Shown here: in pieces, positions 56,391 to 64,000 of the stretch
How the letters are laid out: every line of letters begins with the position of its first letter
Position numbering within the stretch: the first letter of the stretch is position 1
Assembly: GCF_001719045.1 (NCBI RefSeq)
Contig: NZ_CP015423.1
Coordinates: 3,381,501 to 3,445,500 of the forward strand
DNA: 64,000 nt
Reading direction: 5' to 3'
Source: Paenibacillus polymyxa
GTDB taxonomy: Bacteria; Bacillota; Bacilli; Paenibacillales; Paenibacillaceae
Made by a program: the position numbers and the translations under genes
The notes under the pieces: generated by a model
What the model saw: only the letters and a program-made list of their open reading frames with translations
Databases searched by the model: none
What the model was told of the DNA's origin: nothing

Positions 56391-59300
56391 ATGAATCAAC
56401 CGCTTTATGGAATATGGCTCGGAGATGTGTTTTTTTGCTTTTCTGGTGAGACGTCGGAACCACGTATCGATGCGTGGAGCAGTGTAATCCGCAGGCTGAC
56501 GCTAAAGGGAGACCTTAGGCCGTTTCGGCAGGCTGCGTTGCGTCTTGCTGAGGTACGGATACCAAACACTGCTCGTGTGGAAACCGCGGGCAGAGGTGGC
56601 AAAAGACGTTCCATGTTGGGGCGTACATTGGAGGGTTTGGCGCTGGAACCGCGCGAGACGATGGCACTGCTGACCCGCATGGACGAGAAGGGCTGTGCGG
56701 CATCGGGCATTACGCTGGGCGAGGAAATGCAATATTGGCAAAAAGCCGCTTATTTTGCGCTAGAGCTGATGCAACGGGGCGAAATTGCGCCATCGCTTAC
56801 AGAGGCGCGTCCATCGGGACCGCGTCGTCGTGGTCCGGAAGCGGCTGTCGGGGTGTGGATTCCTCGACTGTGTCAAGAGGAGGACATACGCCGCTTTCAT
56901 GAGCTGGCTGCTGCGATGCCAGCTGTTTGTATGGCAGCTCCGGCCGTTTTTGCGGGTAAGGAGCCTGAAACACGCGAGGATGCAGCCGGAATCGTGCTGT
57001 ACTCCTTCTTGTGTGCGGTCATCCATGCGGAAACGACCGCGGTGCTGGCAGCATCAGACCGTGAGCTGGGTCGATATCGCGCAGAGTATCGGCGCGGAGG
57101 ATCGCCGCTGGCAGAGCTGTGGTGGAACAGTCTGCTGACAGGTTCCCGCCCGGTGGCGATTCAGGGAACGCCCGCGGAGATGGAGGAGCTGGTGCTTCAA
57201 GCGTCCTCTCTTGAGGGAAGCGCAATGCCTGTCACGGAACGAGAAGACAAGGAGCCGATAGAAGGGCAACTGCGGTTGTGCCTTCGTTTGGAGCCTTCCT
57301 TGGAAGAGAGTGTCAAGGATTGGCGCATTACCTTTTGGGCAGAAAGCGATGCTGAGCCGGGGTTGCGACTGCCTGCTCTGGCACTGTGGGCGCATCCTGA
57401 ACGTGATCTGGTTCGAGGCGGAATTGTATATCGTCAAGTGCAGGCGCAACTGCTAATGAGGCTCGGACAGGCGGCTGAAGCAGCACCTATATTGCAAGAA
57501 GCGTTGAATCGTCCTTATCCCGAGGGGCTGACACTGGAGCCAGAGTTGTTCTTCCGTTTCCTGACGGAAGCCGTTCCTGCATTACAAAAGAACGGTATCA
57601 CCGTGCAAATGCCTTCACGCTGGAGCCGGGAGGGCCGAAGACGTGCAGGCTTGCGGCTCAAAATGCGTTCGACAGAGCAGGGTGCCAAGCCAGATGGTGT
57701 GATTGCCGATACATCGTCTGTCGGCATTAACCGCATGATTTCGTTTGATGCCGAGGCTGTGCTGGGTGATACGATTTTGACGATGGAGGAACTGGAAAGC
57801 ATCGTCGCGGCCAATTTGCCGTATGTACGTCTCGGAGGGGAATGGATCGAGGTCGATCCCAAGGAAATCCGTCAGGTGCTGCGCTTTATCAAGCGCGGGG
57901 AAAACGGTGAGATGAGCTTGTCCGAATGGATGCATCTGGCTGCTGAAAATGAAAGTGCAGGCGAGGCCTCATGGAAAGGCTTGTCCATCTTTGGCGCGGA
58001 ATCCGCCGGATTGCTTGCGTCTTTGGCTGAGGGCGGCGTACTCCGTTCGGTAGAGCCGCGGCCTGTGCCGGAGACACTGCACGGCGCATTACGGCCCTAT
58101 CAAGAGCGCGGCTTTCAATGGCTGGCTGCGATGCGTGGATTGGGCTTTGGCGTCTGTCTTGCGGACGACATGGGGCTTGGTAAAACGATTCAGGTCATCA
58201 CCTGCCTGCTCGACGGTGGCATCGGCGCAGATGATCAACGTCCGGCGTTGATCGTCTGTCCGACGTCCTTGCTCGGCAACTGGCAGCGCGAGTTGAAGCG
58301 TTTTTCACCGGATTTGTCACTGTATATTCACCATGGCAACCAGCGACTCCATGGCGAGCTGTTTCAGGAAAGTGTACGTGAGTATGATATCGTCCTCACT
58401 ACCTATCATTTGGCGGGCCGGGACGGCAGCGATTTATCTGCGGTATACTGGTCCTCCATCGTGTTGGATGAGGCGCAATATATAAAAAATGCACGAACAA
58501 AGCAAGCGCAAAGCGTCATGAAGCTGTCTGCTCCACACCGGATTGCCATGACAGGTACTCCGGTAGAAAATCGGCTGAGCGAGCTGTGGTCTATTTTTCA
58601 ATTTCTGAATCCAGGTTACCTCGGTACGGCGTCTTCGTTCCGCCAGCGTTACAGTCTGGCGGGAGAAGAGCGGGGGTCCGCGTTGCGCGAGCTTCATCGG
58701 CTCGTCTCCCCGTTCATGCTGCGTCGACTCAAAAGCGACCCAGATATACGCAAGGATTTGCCAGAGAAGCTGGAGTTGAAATCCTACTGTGTACTGACAC
58801 CAGAGCAGGCCGGATTGTATCGGGGCGTAGTGGATCAATTATTGGGAACACTGGATGGGCAGATCGGTATGGCTCGCAAAGGGCTTGTTCTGTCTTCACT
58901 GACCAAGTTGAAGCAGATTTGTGACCATCCGGGTCTGATCATTCCGGGCCGGGCTGATAGTGGTAAAACGGAAAACTCGGGCAAAATGGAGCGACTGCTG
59001 GAATTGGTGGAGACGATTCGCGAGAACGGCGAATCGGCGCTGATATTCACCCAATATGTGTCGATGGGAGAATTGCTGGTCTCTCGTTTGGCCAAAATCT
59101 TCGGGGAAGAGCCGTATTTTCTGCATGGAGGACTGGCGAAAACCAGACGAGATGAAATTGTTCACAACTTCCAGCAGGGAGAAGGCCCGAATATATTCGT
59201 ACTTTCCCTGCGTGCAGGTGGCGTGGGTCTGAACCTGACACGTGCCAGCCATGTCATTCACTATGACCGCTGGTGGAATCCAGCAGTGGAAAATCAGGCG

Positions 59301-59516
59301 ACGGACCGTGTATTCCGTATTGGTCAAAGCCGCAATGTACAAGTGCACAAGCTGATTTGCCAAGGTACACTGGAGGAGCGGATCGACGAGCTGATCGAGA
59401 GCAAAAAGGCACTTTCCGAGCAGGTTGTCGGCTCTGGTGAACATTGGCTCACCGAAATGTCTGATGATGAATTGCGTGGTCTGATTGCGTTGCAAAATGA
59501 TGTATGGATTGAGTGA
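56391..59516 (+). CDS. SNF2-family helicase (Swi2/Snf2 ATPase with N-terminal helicase-associated region)
   Basis: 1041 residues, starting behind GGACGGGAGACAGAT. Residues about 1-560 are the SNF2-associated region found in bacterial members. The ATPase core follows: LRPYQERGFQWLAAM (Q-like), CLADDMGLGKTIQVI (Walker A), VLDEAQYIKNARTK (DEAQ box), IAMTGTPVENRLSELWSIF, then the second lobe with SALIFTQYVSMGELLV and QATDRVFRIGQSRNVQVHKL. It is a double-stranded DNA translocase. The next gene overlaps its stop by a few bases at its first possible start, so the two are an operon. G+C-rich unlike the left part of the window. Confidence 0.94.
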   Translation: MNQPLYGIWLGDVFFCFSGETSEPRIDAWSSVIRRLTLKGDLRPFRQAALRLAEVRIPNTARVETAGRGGKRRSMLGRTLEGLALEPRETMALLTRMDEKGCAASGITLGEEMQYWQKAAYFALELMQRGEIAPSLTEARPSGPRRRGPEAAVGVWIPRLCQEEDIRRFHELAAAMPAVCMAAPAVFAGKEPETREDAAGIVLYSFLCAVIHAETTAVLAASDRELGRYRAEYRRGGSPLAELWWNSLLTGSRPVAIQGTPAEMEELVLQASSLEGSAMPVTEREDKEPIEGQLRLCLRLEPSLEESVKDWRITFWAESDAEPGLRLPALALWAHPERDLVRGGIVYRQVQAQLLMRLGQAAEAAPILQEALNRPYPEGLTLEPELFFRFLTEAVPALQKNGITVQMPSRWSREGRRRAGLRLKMRSTEQGAKPDGVIADTSSVGINRMISFDAEAVLGDTILTMEELESIVAANLPYVRLGGEWIEVDPKEIRQVLRFIKRGENGEMSLSEWMHLAAENESAGEASWKGLSIFGAESAGLLASLAEGGVLRSVEPRPVPETLHGALRPYQERGFQWLAAMRGLGFGVCLADDMGLGKTIQVITCLLDGGIGADDQRPALIVCPTSLLGNWQRELKRFSPDLSLYIHHGNQRLHGELFQESVREYDIVLTTYHLAGRDGSDLSAVYWSSIVLDEAQYIKNARTKQAQSVMKLSAPHRIAMTGTPVENRLSELWSIFQFLNPGYLGTASSFRQRYSLAGEERGSALRELHRLVSPFMLRRLKSDPDIRKDLPEKLELKSYCVLTPEQAGLYRGVVDQLLGTLDGQIGMARKGLVLSSLTKLKQICDHPGLIIPGRADSGKTENSGKMERLLELVETIRENGESALIFTQYVSMGELLVSRLAKIFGEEPYFLHGGLAKTRRDEIVHNFQQGEGPNIFVLSLRAGGVGLNLTRASHVIHYDRWWNPAVENQATDRVFRIGQSRNVQVHKLICQGTLEERIDELIESKKALSEQVVGSGEHWLTEMSDDELRGLIALQNDVWIE

Positions 59517-59536
59517 GCAGAGAAAGGATGAAGGCG

Positions 59537-60262
59537 ATGACGAGGCCGCGAGTGAAGCTAAAAGTAACTGACGGTCAATGGATAGCGGAATTAGACAGAA
59601 ATGGGTTGGAAGGCGAATCAACGGGGGTACCTTCCACACATGTTGTCCAATGGACTGGCCCAGCGCCTGTACTGAACCCCGAACAGCGAAAAGCATGGCT
59701 GGAGCAGCTAAAAGCAGATCCTTTGGACATCTACCGTTTTTTGCAAGGGGAAACCTGTCTATCGCTGGATGAGATCGTTCAGCTAGCAGCTGAGACAGCC
59801 ACTTCTAGCACGGAGGATGGCGTGGGTGTAGTCGACGAGGTGAAGAAAGCTCTTCAAACCGGTCTGGAAAGCGAGCCGCAGACCTGTCTAGAACTGATCG
59901 GAATGACACGGGAAGAGCTGCTGGAGTACGTATTCAGTGCTTGGGCCGGGGAGTTATCCCATGTGCAGGGGACATCCCCTGCGCTTGAGTCTACCTCGCG
60001 GCCAGAGGGCGGACGCAGCGGATCGGCAGCGATTAGCGAATGGATTGCGGAGTCTGCCGCAGAAGGAGCATTGCATCGTCCCGGTGCGGGCTTTCATGCA
60101 ATTGAGATTCGTCTGCCGCAGAAGCTTGCTCCTAAGAAGGAAGCGGATATTACAGATTTGCTGCCGGGTTTACCCCGTGCGGAAGAGGCATTGAAACTCA
60201 TACGTGAACGGGTAGCCGAGCGGGCCCGAGCTGCAATCCCGCAAAAACGTCATACTCCGTAA
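59537..60262 (+). CDS. hypothetical protein co-encoded with the SNF2 helicase
   Basis: 241 residues if it begins at MTRPRVKLKVTDGQWIAELD, spaced from AGAAAGGATGAAGG. GTG at 59513, overlapping the helicase stop, and ATG at 59528 are other possible starts. No membrane segment or known motif. A helical, acidic, soluble protein with a Pro/Lys-rich end. A helix-rich portion (about 45-80: EQRKAWLEQLKADPLDIYRF) and LSLDEIVQLAAETA could mediate contact with the helicase. The coupling suggests a partner subunit, but the function is unknown. Confidence 0.7.
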   Translation: MTRPRVKLKVTDGQWIAELDRNGLEGESTGVPSTHVVQWTGPAPVLNPEQRKAWLEQLKADPLDIYRFLQGETCLSLDEIVQLAAETATSSTEDGVGVVDEVKKALQTGLESEPQTCLELIGMTREELLEYVFSAWAGELSHVQGTSPALESTSRPEGGRSGSAAISEWIAESAAEGALHRPGAGFHAIEIRLPQKLAPKKEADITDLLPGLPRAEEALKLIRERVAERARAAIPQKRHTP

Positions 60263-60413
60263 CAATTCGGGTATATACTTCCTTTTTCGAGTCTATTCGC
60301 CTTCATCGAACGGGATAATGGCTTCGAAGAGTGCCAAAAGTTCAGTTACAATGGGGAAACGGAAAAGTCACAGCAAGTCATGCATCAAATGCAATATTGG
60401 AGGAGATACCAGC

Positions 60414-61319
60414 ATGAAACGACATATACAACAGACGCGAGCATCTAAGAGATGGACCAAAGCGCTCATTCCGGGGCTGATCCTGCCAGGGCTATTACTG
60501 GCAGCCTGCCAGCAGGGGGGATCAGGTGGACAGGAAAGCGAGCCGTTGAAGTCATCTACAGCGGTACAGGAGAATGTACAGCCTTCCGCCCAGCCGGATG
60601 CGGGCAATGGCAGCACTAGCGCTGGACAAGCCTCTGCGGGTACAGGAAGTGGACAGGCCGACCCTGTGATGGCGTTGCGAAGCCAGAGTGCGCTGCAAGC
60701 CACGGTTAAGGAAGAGGATGGAACTGCGATTGTCACCAATGCGACTTCTGATACAGTCGTTGTGAACAAAAAGCGCAGCTTGCCTGTAGGCTATGTCCCC
60801 GATGACCTGGTGGAGCCGCAAGTGCCTTTTTCCTTCGAGGGACCGCATGAAAAACGGCATTTGCGTAAGGAAGCGGCAGAGGCACTGGAGAAGCTGTTCG
60901 ACGGTGCGGAAAAAGACGGTATTGAGCTGCGTGCGGTATCGGGATACCGTTCCTATAAGCGTCAGGTATCTATTTTCAACAACAATGTAAAGACAAAGGG
61001 GCAGGAATATGCCTCTAAAGTTAGCGCTGTACCGGGTACGAGTGAGCATCAGACAGGTTTGTCCATTGATGTATCCAGTCCAAGCGTGGGTAATGTGCTG
61101 GAGCAGTCCTTCGGAGCTTCCAAGGAAGGCGAATGGCTGGAAAAACATGCACCGGAGTACGGATTTATTATTCGTTATATGAAGGGTAAGGAAGATGTAA
61201 CCGGCTATGTGTACGAGCCTTGGCATATCCGTTATGTGGGAATAGACATTGCGGAGGATGTAGCCAAGCAGGGGATGACGCTGGAGGAATATTTCGACGA
61301 GAACAATATCAAGCTGTAG
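60414..61319 (+). CDS. D-alanyl-D-alanine carboxypeptidase, VanY/M15B lipoprotein
   Basis: 301 residues from the ATG behind TTGGAGGAGATACCAGC. An earlier in-frame ATG at 60318 has no signal-like start. The signal ends in LLLAACQQGG, a lipobox. A Gln/Ser/Gly-rich linker (to about 110) leads to the zinc peptidase domain: RAVSGYRSYKRQVSIFNN, SAVPGTSEHQTGLSIDVSS (His and Asp zinc ligands), and YEPWHIRYVG (catalytic Glu and last His). It trims the terminal D-Ala of peptidoglycan stem peptides outside the membrane. Intact catalytic residues. Confidence 0.93.
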   Translation: MKRHIQQTRASKRWTKALIPGLILPGLLLAACQQGGSGGQESEPLKSSTAVQENVQPSAQPDAGNGSTSAGQASAGTGSGQADPVMALRSQSALQATVKEEDGTAIVTNATSDTVVVNKKRSLPVGYVPDDLVEPQVPFSFEGPHEKRHLRKEAAEALEKLFDGAEKDGIELRAVSGYRSYKRQVSIFNNNVKTKGQEYASKVSAVPGTSEHQTGLSIDVSSPSVGNVLEQSFGASKEGEWLEKHAPEYGFIIRYMKGKEDVTGYVYEPWHIRYVGIDIAEDVAKQGMTLEEYFDENNIKL

Positions 61320-61330
61320 CAGTGAAAACC

Positions 61331-61365
61331 AAGCCGTAATCCTAGAGATTGCGGCTTTTTGTCGT
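61331..61365 (+). terminator. terminator after the carboxypeptidase gene
   Basis: AAGCCGTAATC/GATTGCGGCTT with a 5-base loop, then TTTT. Confidence 0.75.
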
Positions 61366-61484
61366 GTTTTTCTTCCAAATTGAACCTTTTCAAGGTAGAA
61401 TCTCGTATAGTGAACGACGACATAAGCGCTTTGATTTGTTGCAAACCTCATGACAGAAGCGTATAGGAAGGGAAGGGAATCATC

Positions 61485-61967
61485 ATTTATTATTCATTAA
61501 CGTATTGCGAATGGTCGGAAGACACTCAAAAGGAACTGCGCAGCCTGACACGGGAATCCGTATCGGGAGATGAGCTGTTTCTACGCAAGCTTGTAGACGC
61601 TACGCGTCTCCATGACAAACTATGGTCGCATATATCGAATGAAAGTGAGGAACATACGGATCATTCCGTCTATGTGACTGAATTTACAGGGGAACGTGCA
61701 AAGCCTTACGGTGCGTCCATCACAGACCTCGTGCTTGCCAGTGAGGGAGGTTACACTTCCACATACAGTGCAATGTACTGGATATGGCATGACCCTGCAT
61801 TCCGTAGTATGGATCAGCGGGAAGGTTCGGTATTTACTTTGGAGTTGGCCCAACGGCTATTAGATCACTATACAGTACTGGGTGGCAAAACATATGAATT
61901 TATATATTCGGTATTGGACCCTCAGCTGAAAAAGGTACATCTGTTTGTGAAGGAGGTCGATCTGTGA
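61485..61967 (+). CDS. hypothetical protein, first gene of a YgiB/YgiC-type cluster, unusual start codon
   Basis: The frame opens after a stop at 61464 and contains no ATG, GTG or TTG before 61671, yet the upstream codons read as protein (YYSLTYCEWSEDTQKELRSL, then LHDKLWSHISNESEEHTDHS). A strong GGAAGGGAAGGGAAT lies before three candidate codons ATC-ATC-ATT (61479-61487). ATT at 61485 is the best spaced, as in Bacillus infC. That gives about 160 residues. Starting at GTG 61671 would remove a third and leave it without a ribosome binding site. Soluble, function unknown. Its stop overlaps the next ATG. Confidence 0.6.
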   Translation: MYYSLTYCEWSEDTQKELRSLTRESVSGDELFLRKLVDATRLHDKLWSHISNESEEHTDHSVYVTEFTGERAKPYGASITDLVLASEGGYTSTYSAMYWIWHDPAFRSMDQREGSVFTLELAQRLLDHYTVLGGKTYEFIYSVLDPQLKKVHLFVKEVDL

Positions 61968-62305
61968 TGGAGCATTCTTGGGAAAAGATGAAATCCAAGC
62001 CCGGCTCTCGTACACGGATGGCGGCCTTTGCTCTGATGTTGGCTGTCCCAGCTGCTCTGACGGGGTGCGGTGACGACGAGTATTATGACTGCGATGAGCT
62101 TCCTGTATCGGAACAAACAGCGTGTCGGGATTCAGGCAGCAGCGGGTATTACTATGGCGGATCGACTTATTATAGTGGAGGCTCCTCATACCATAGCAGT
62201 CGTTCATCTTCCAGCTCATACCGCAAAAGCTCATCCTCATCTTCCAGCTCACACAGCGGTTTTGGCAGCAGCGGCTCACGCAGCGGCTTTTTCTCTGGGG
62301 GTTAA
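61967..62305 (+). CDS. YgiB/DUF1190-like Ser/Gly-rich lipoprotein
   Basis: 112 residues. ATG overlaps the preceding stop (TGATG), with AAGGAGGTCGATCTGTG before it. The signal ends in VPAALTGCGDD, a lipobox. The mature part starts DDEYYDCDELPVSEQTACRD and turns into a Ser/Gly/Tyr-rich low-complexity tail (YYYGGSTYYSGGSSYHSS). Two Cys may pair. The position before a glutathionylspermidine-synthase-like gene and the low-complexity tail match the YgiB (DUF1190) - YgiC arrangement of enterobacteria. Function unknown. Confidence 0.72.
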   Translation: MEHSWEKMKSKPGSRTRMAAFALMLAVPAALTGCGDDEYYDCDELPVSEQTACRDSGSSGYYYGGSTYYSGGSSYHSSRSSSSSYRKSSSSSSSSHSGFGSSGSRSGFFSGG

Positions 62306-62306
62306 G

Positions 62307-63740
62307 ATGAGCATGCGTACGATTCGGCAATTGCCTTATGAACATGATGAGCTTTTTAAGGGTGAAATCAGCCGTATCATCCCGTATCACCGCATGTATG
62401 GCAAATCCTATTGCGTGCCAGCCTTAACGGTATATCGGGAAAGCGAGCTGGCAGAGCTTCAGGTTGCTTCTGAGGCGGTACATCGTATTTATCGCAAGGT
62501 TCAGCAATTCGTTCAGCGCTATATGCCGGATGAATACCTGGTGAAACGGTTGGGGATTCATCCGGGCTTGCTGCGTGCTGCACGTATGGAGGCCGAGCCG
62601 GATGGGATAACCCGCCAGGACTGGATTGTGGGGAAAGCGGGTATCAAGTGCATTGAGAATAACACCGATACCCCAACCGGGATTCCCGAGGTGGCTTATC
62701 TCGAAGGAAAGCTGCTGGAGGTGCTGAGTAGGGATGGAATGTCGGAGGATGACAATGCACTACATGGACCCTCAACTGGAATGGACGAGGCGATTCAGTC
62801 TGCCTTGACGGAGCTCATTCATTTTTATAGTCGCAAGGGATTAGGGACAAAGGTGTATTTTGCTTGCTATGACTGGCACATCGAGGATCAGACGAACACC
62901 AAATATATTATGCATTTATGTGAACAAGCCGGATTCGAAGTCGTTTATGCGCCTTTGGAAGAACTGGAGATTATCCCGAATGAAGGATTGTATCACCGGG
63001 GAGAGCAGATCCACATTCTCTATCGCCTGTATCCGCTGGAATATCTAATTGATGACCGGGAAGAGAATACGGGGCTTGAGGTGGGGCAGGCGCTAATGGA
63101 TATGGTGGCAGACGGGAAAATAGGATTAATCAACCCGCCACAGCATATCATTACCCAGAGCAAAGGGTTCACCGCAACCGTGTGGTCACTGTATGAGCGC
63201 AATGAGCAAACACCAGAGTTCTGTGGCTTTCGTTTGTTTGACGATCGCGAGCTGGAGGTGATACGAACCTACCTGCTGCCTACGTATTTTGAGCCCTCGG
63301 TGTTTATGCAAAATAAAGAGCCTTATGTGGCTAAAGGTATATGGGGACGGGAGGGTAAAGGGACGCACTTGATTGAACATCCTCAATCCGAGGAGATGCT
63401 GAAAGGCGCCTTGGGAGAGGTTGAACCTGCGGAGATTGACAACCCTGATCTGCTTCACCAAGCTGACGCTCCACGAACGCCTGAGCAGGAGGAAGCCGCA
63501 CATATTGCCGCTTATTACGAGGGACAGCCTAAGATTTATCAGCGGCTGTGGCCGATGCAGAGTGCAGAGGTACAGACCGACGAAGGATTATTTCATGGCT
63601 ATGTGCTAACAGGTATATTCGTGATCGGGGGGCGTTTTGCGGGTGTCCTGCCGCGAATCGGTGAAAAGGTAACAGGTGATATGGCCTACTATTGCGCCGC
63701 CGCCGTTGCCACCGCACCTCCTAATCCGCACGTTATATAA
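62307..63740 (+). CDS. glutathionylspermidine synthase-like ATP-grasp protein (YgiC/YjfC type)
   Basis: 477 residues, from ATG 1 base after the preceding stop with GGGGGTTAAG before it. An upstream extension of the frame to 62070 only translates the lipoprotein gene out of frame. Motifs of the GSP_synth family: VPALTVYRESELAEL, LRAARMEAEPDGITRQDWIV and GIKCIENNTDTPTGIPEVAY. KPxxxREG-like ATP/ligand parts are PYVAKGIWGREGKGTHLI. C-terminal YVLTGIFVIGGRFAGVLPRIG. Lacks the amidase domain of E. coli Gsp. Real substrate of YgiC-type enzymes is unknown. Confidence 0.9.
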   Translation: MSMRTIRQLPYEHDELFKGEISRIIPYHRMYGKSYCVPALTVYRESELAELQVASEAVHRIYRKVQQFVQRYMPDEYLVKRLGIHPGLLRAARMEAEPDGITRQDWIVGKAGIKCIENNTDTPTGIPEVAYLEGKLLEVLSRDGMSEDDNALHGPSTGMDEAIQSALTELIHFYSRKGLGTKVYFACYDWHIEDQTNTKYIMHLCEQAGFEVVYAPLEELEIIPNEGLYHRGEQIHILYRLYPLEYLIDDREENTGLEVGQALMDMVADGKIGLINPPQHIITQSKGFTATVWSLYERNEQTPEFCGFRLFDDRELEVIRTYLLPTYFEPSVFMQNKEPYVAKGIWGREGKGTHLIEHPQSEEMLKGALGEVEPAEIDNPDLLHQADAPRTPEQEEAAHIAAYYEGQPKIYQRLWPMQSAEVQTDEGLFHGYVLTGIFVIGGRFAGVLPRIGEKVTGDMAYYCAAAVATAPPNPHVI

Positions 63741-63833
63741 GCTGAATTAAAAAATGTACAATATTCGAACGTATCTGTTCATTTACAAGTGAGGATTTGG
63801 CAAAATCCTGAAGTATCATAAGGAGGAAGAAAA

Positions 63834-64000
63834 TTGGACTCTTATATCAGTTTGGGGAACGCATTGGGCAATGTAGGTGTCGGCCTGCTTATCCTATTTG
63901 CTATCTTAATCGTAGGTTATTTTGTGTTCAGTTTGCTGACACGTTATAACGATAATCAAGAAATCGCACGCGGCAATGAGGCGGCAGGCATCTATATGGG
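63834..64000 (+). CDS. DUF350-family membrane protein, cut by window end
   Basis: Starts at TTG behind AAGGAGGAAGAAAA, giving LDSYISLGNALGNVGVGLLI. The first membrane segment (LLILFAILIVGYFVFSLL) and the following TRYNDNQEIARGNEAAGIYM are the DUF350 signature (N..xEIA.GN.AAG). At least 55 residues are visible; the rest is outside. DUF350 genes often accompany YgiC/YjfC-type synthetases, which supports a joint function at the membrane. Confidence 0.82.
   Translation, partial: MDSYISLGNALGNVGVGLLILFAILIVGYFVFSLLTRYNDNQEIARGNEAAGIYM

Noticed and set aside
62070..62306. N-terminal extension of the glutathionylspermidine synthase-like protein
   Set aside because: This part is the lipoprotein gene read in another frame (His/Ala-rich nonsense); the family start is at about 62307.

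Overview
The window looks like a chromosomal segment of a Paenibacillus of the polymyxa group. The signs are an AloR/AloP-type peptide quorum-sensing locus, a GerA-type spore germination operon, DUF3231 and WGxxGxxG proteins, a YesM/YesN-type two-component system beside a sugar ABC transporter, and Gram-positive ribosome binding sites and promoters throughout. I see no rRNA, complete tRNA, CRISPR array or prophage.

Left part, about 1-27 kb, is AT-rich, mosaic and accessory. It opens with the 3' part of a Rap/AimR-like regulator gene (aloR) whose end overlaps a 36-codon propeptide gene (aloP). Then come a decayed 77-residue paralogue, a frameshifted folE, and a bglP-bglH beta-glucoside PTS operon behind a LicT/BglG-type antitermination site. 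An EamA exporter with a terminator in its leader and a nucleoside deaminase follow. Around 8.1-9.3 kb lies debris: a tRNA-Thr 3' half, an aloR fragment and an IS3-type transposase remnant. After it stand a complete gerA-gerC-gerB germination operon and a divergent merR/aldo-keto reductase pair with a textbook MerR promoter. From 15 to 25 kb two damaged, receptor-less aloP copies sit among small secreted, lipid-anchored and surface genes: a DUF3829 lipoprotein, DUF3231/WGxxGxxG, a glycosyltransferase 2, a YjcZ-like peptide, an OB-fold lipoprotein, an acyltransferase 3, a discoidin-domain protein and an XRE regulator. Related terminator hairpins are scattered through this stretch.

Middle part, 27-38 kb: a GNAT-cupin pair, an ANT(6)-like nucleotidyltransferase overlapping a dienelactone-hydrolase-like gene, a chymotrypsin-fold protease, a divergent ArsR/flavin-reductase-like pair, metY, and a CoA-disulfide reductase-rhodanese gene behind two CsoR/CstR-like operators. 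Very small membrane proteins and a LexA-box-controlled winged-helix gene follow.

Right part, 38-64 kb, looks like ordinary chromosome: an HD-GYP protein, a hybrid-free histidine kinase, an NAD(P)-binding oxidoreductase, RidA, a second MurG-like protein, TspO, a BASS transporter, an Old Yellow Enzyme behind a clear operator, a GNAT, YesN/YesM divergent from two sugar permeases plus binding protein, a RibD-C/WYL divergent pair, a SNF2 helicase operon and a VanY-like carboxypeptidase. The window ends in a YgiB/YgiC/DUF350-type cluster whose first gene seems to use a non-ATG/GTG/TTG start; the DUF350 gene runs off the right edge.

The most unusual content is the set of one intact and two mutated AloP propeptide genes, each damaged exactly at the part expected to become the signal, with aloR debris nearby.
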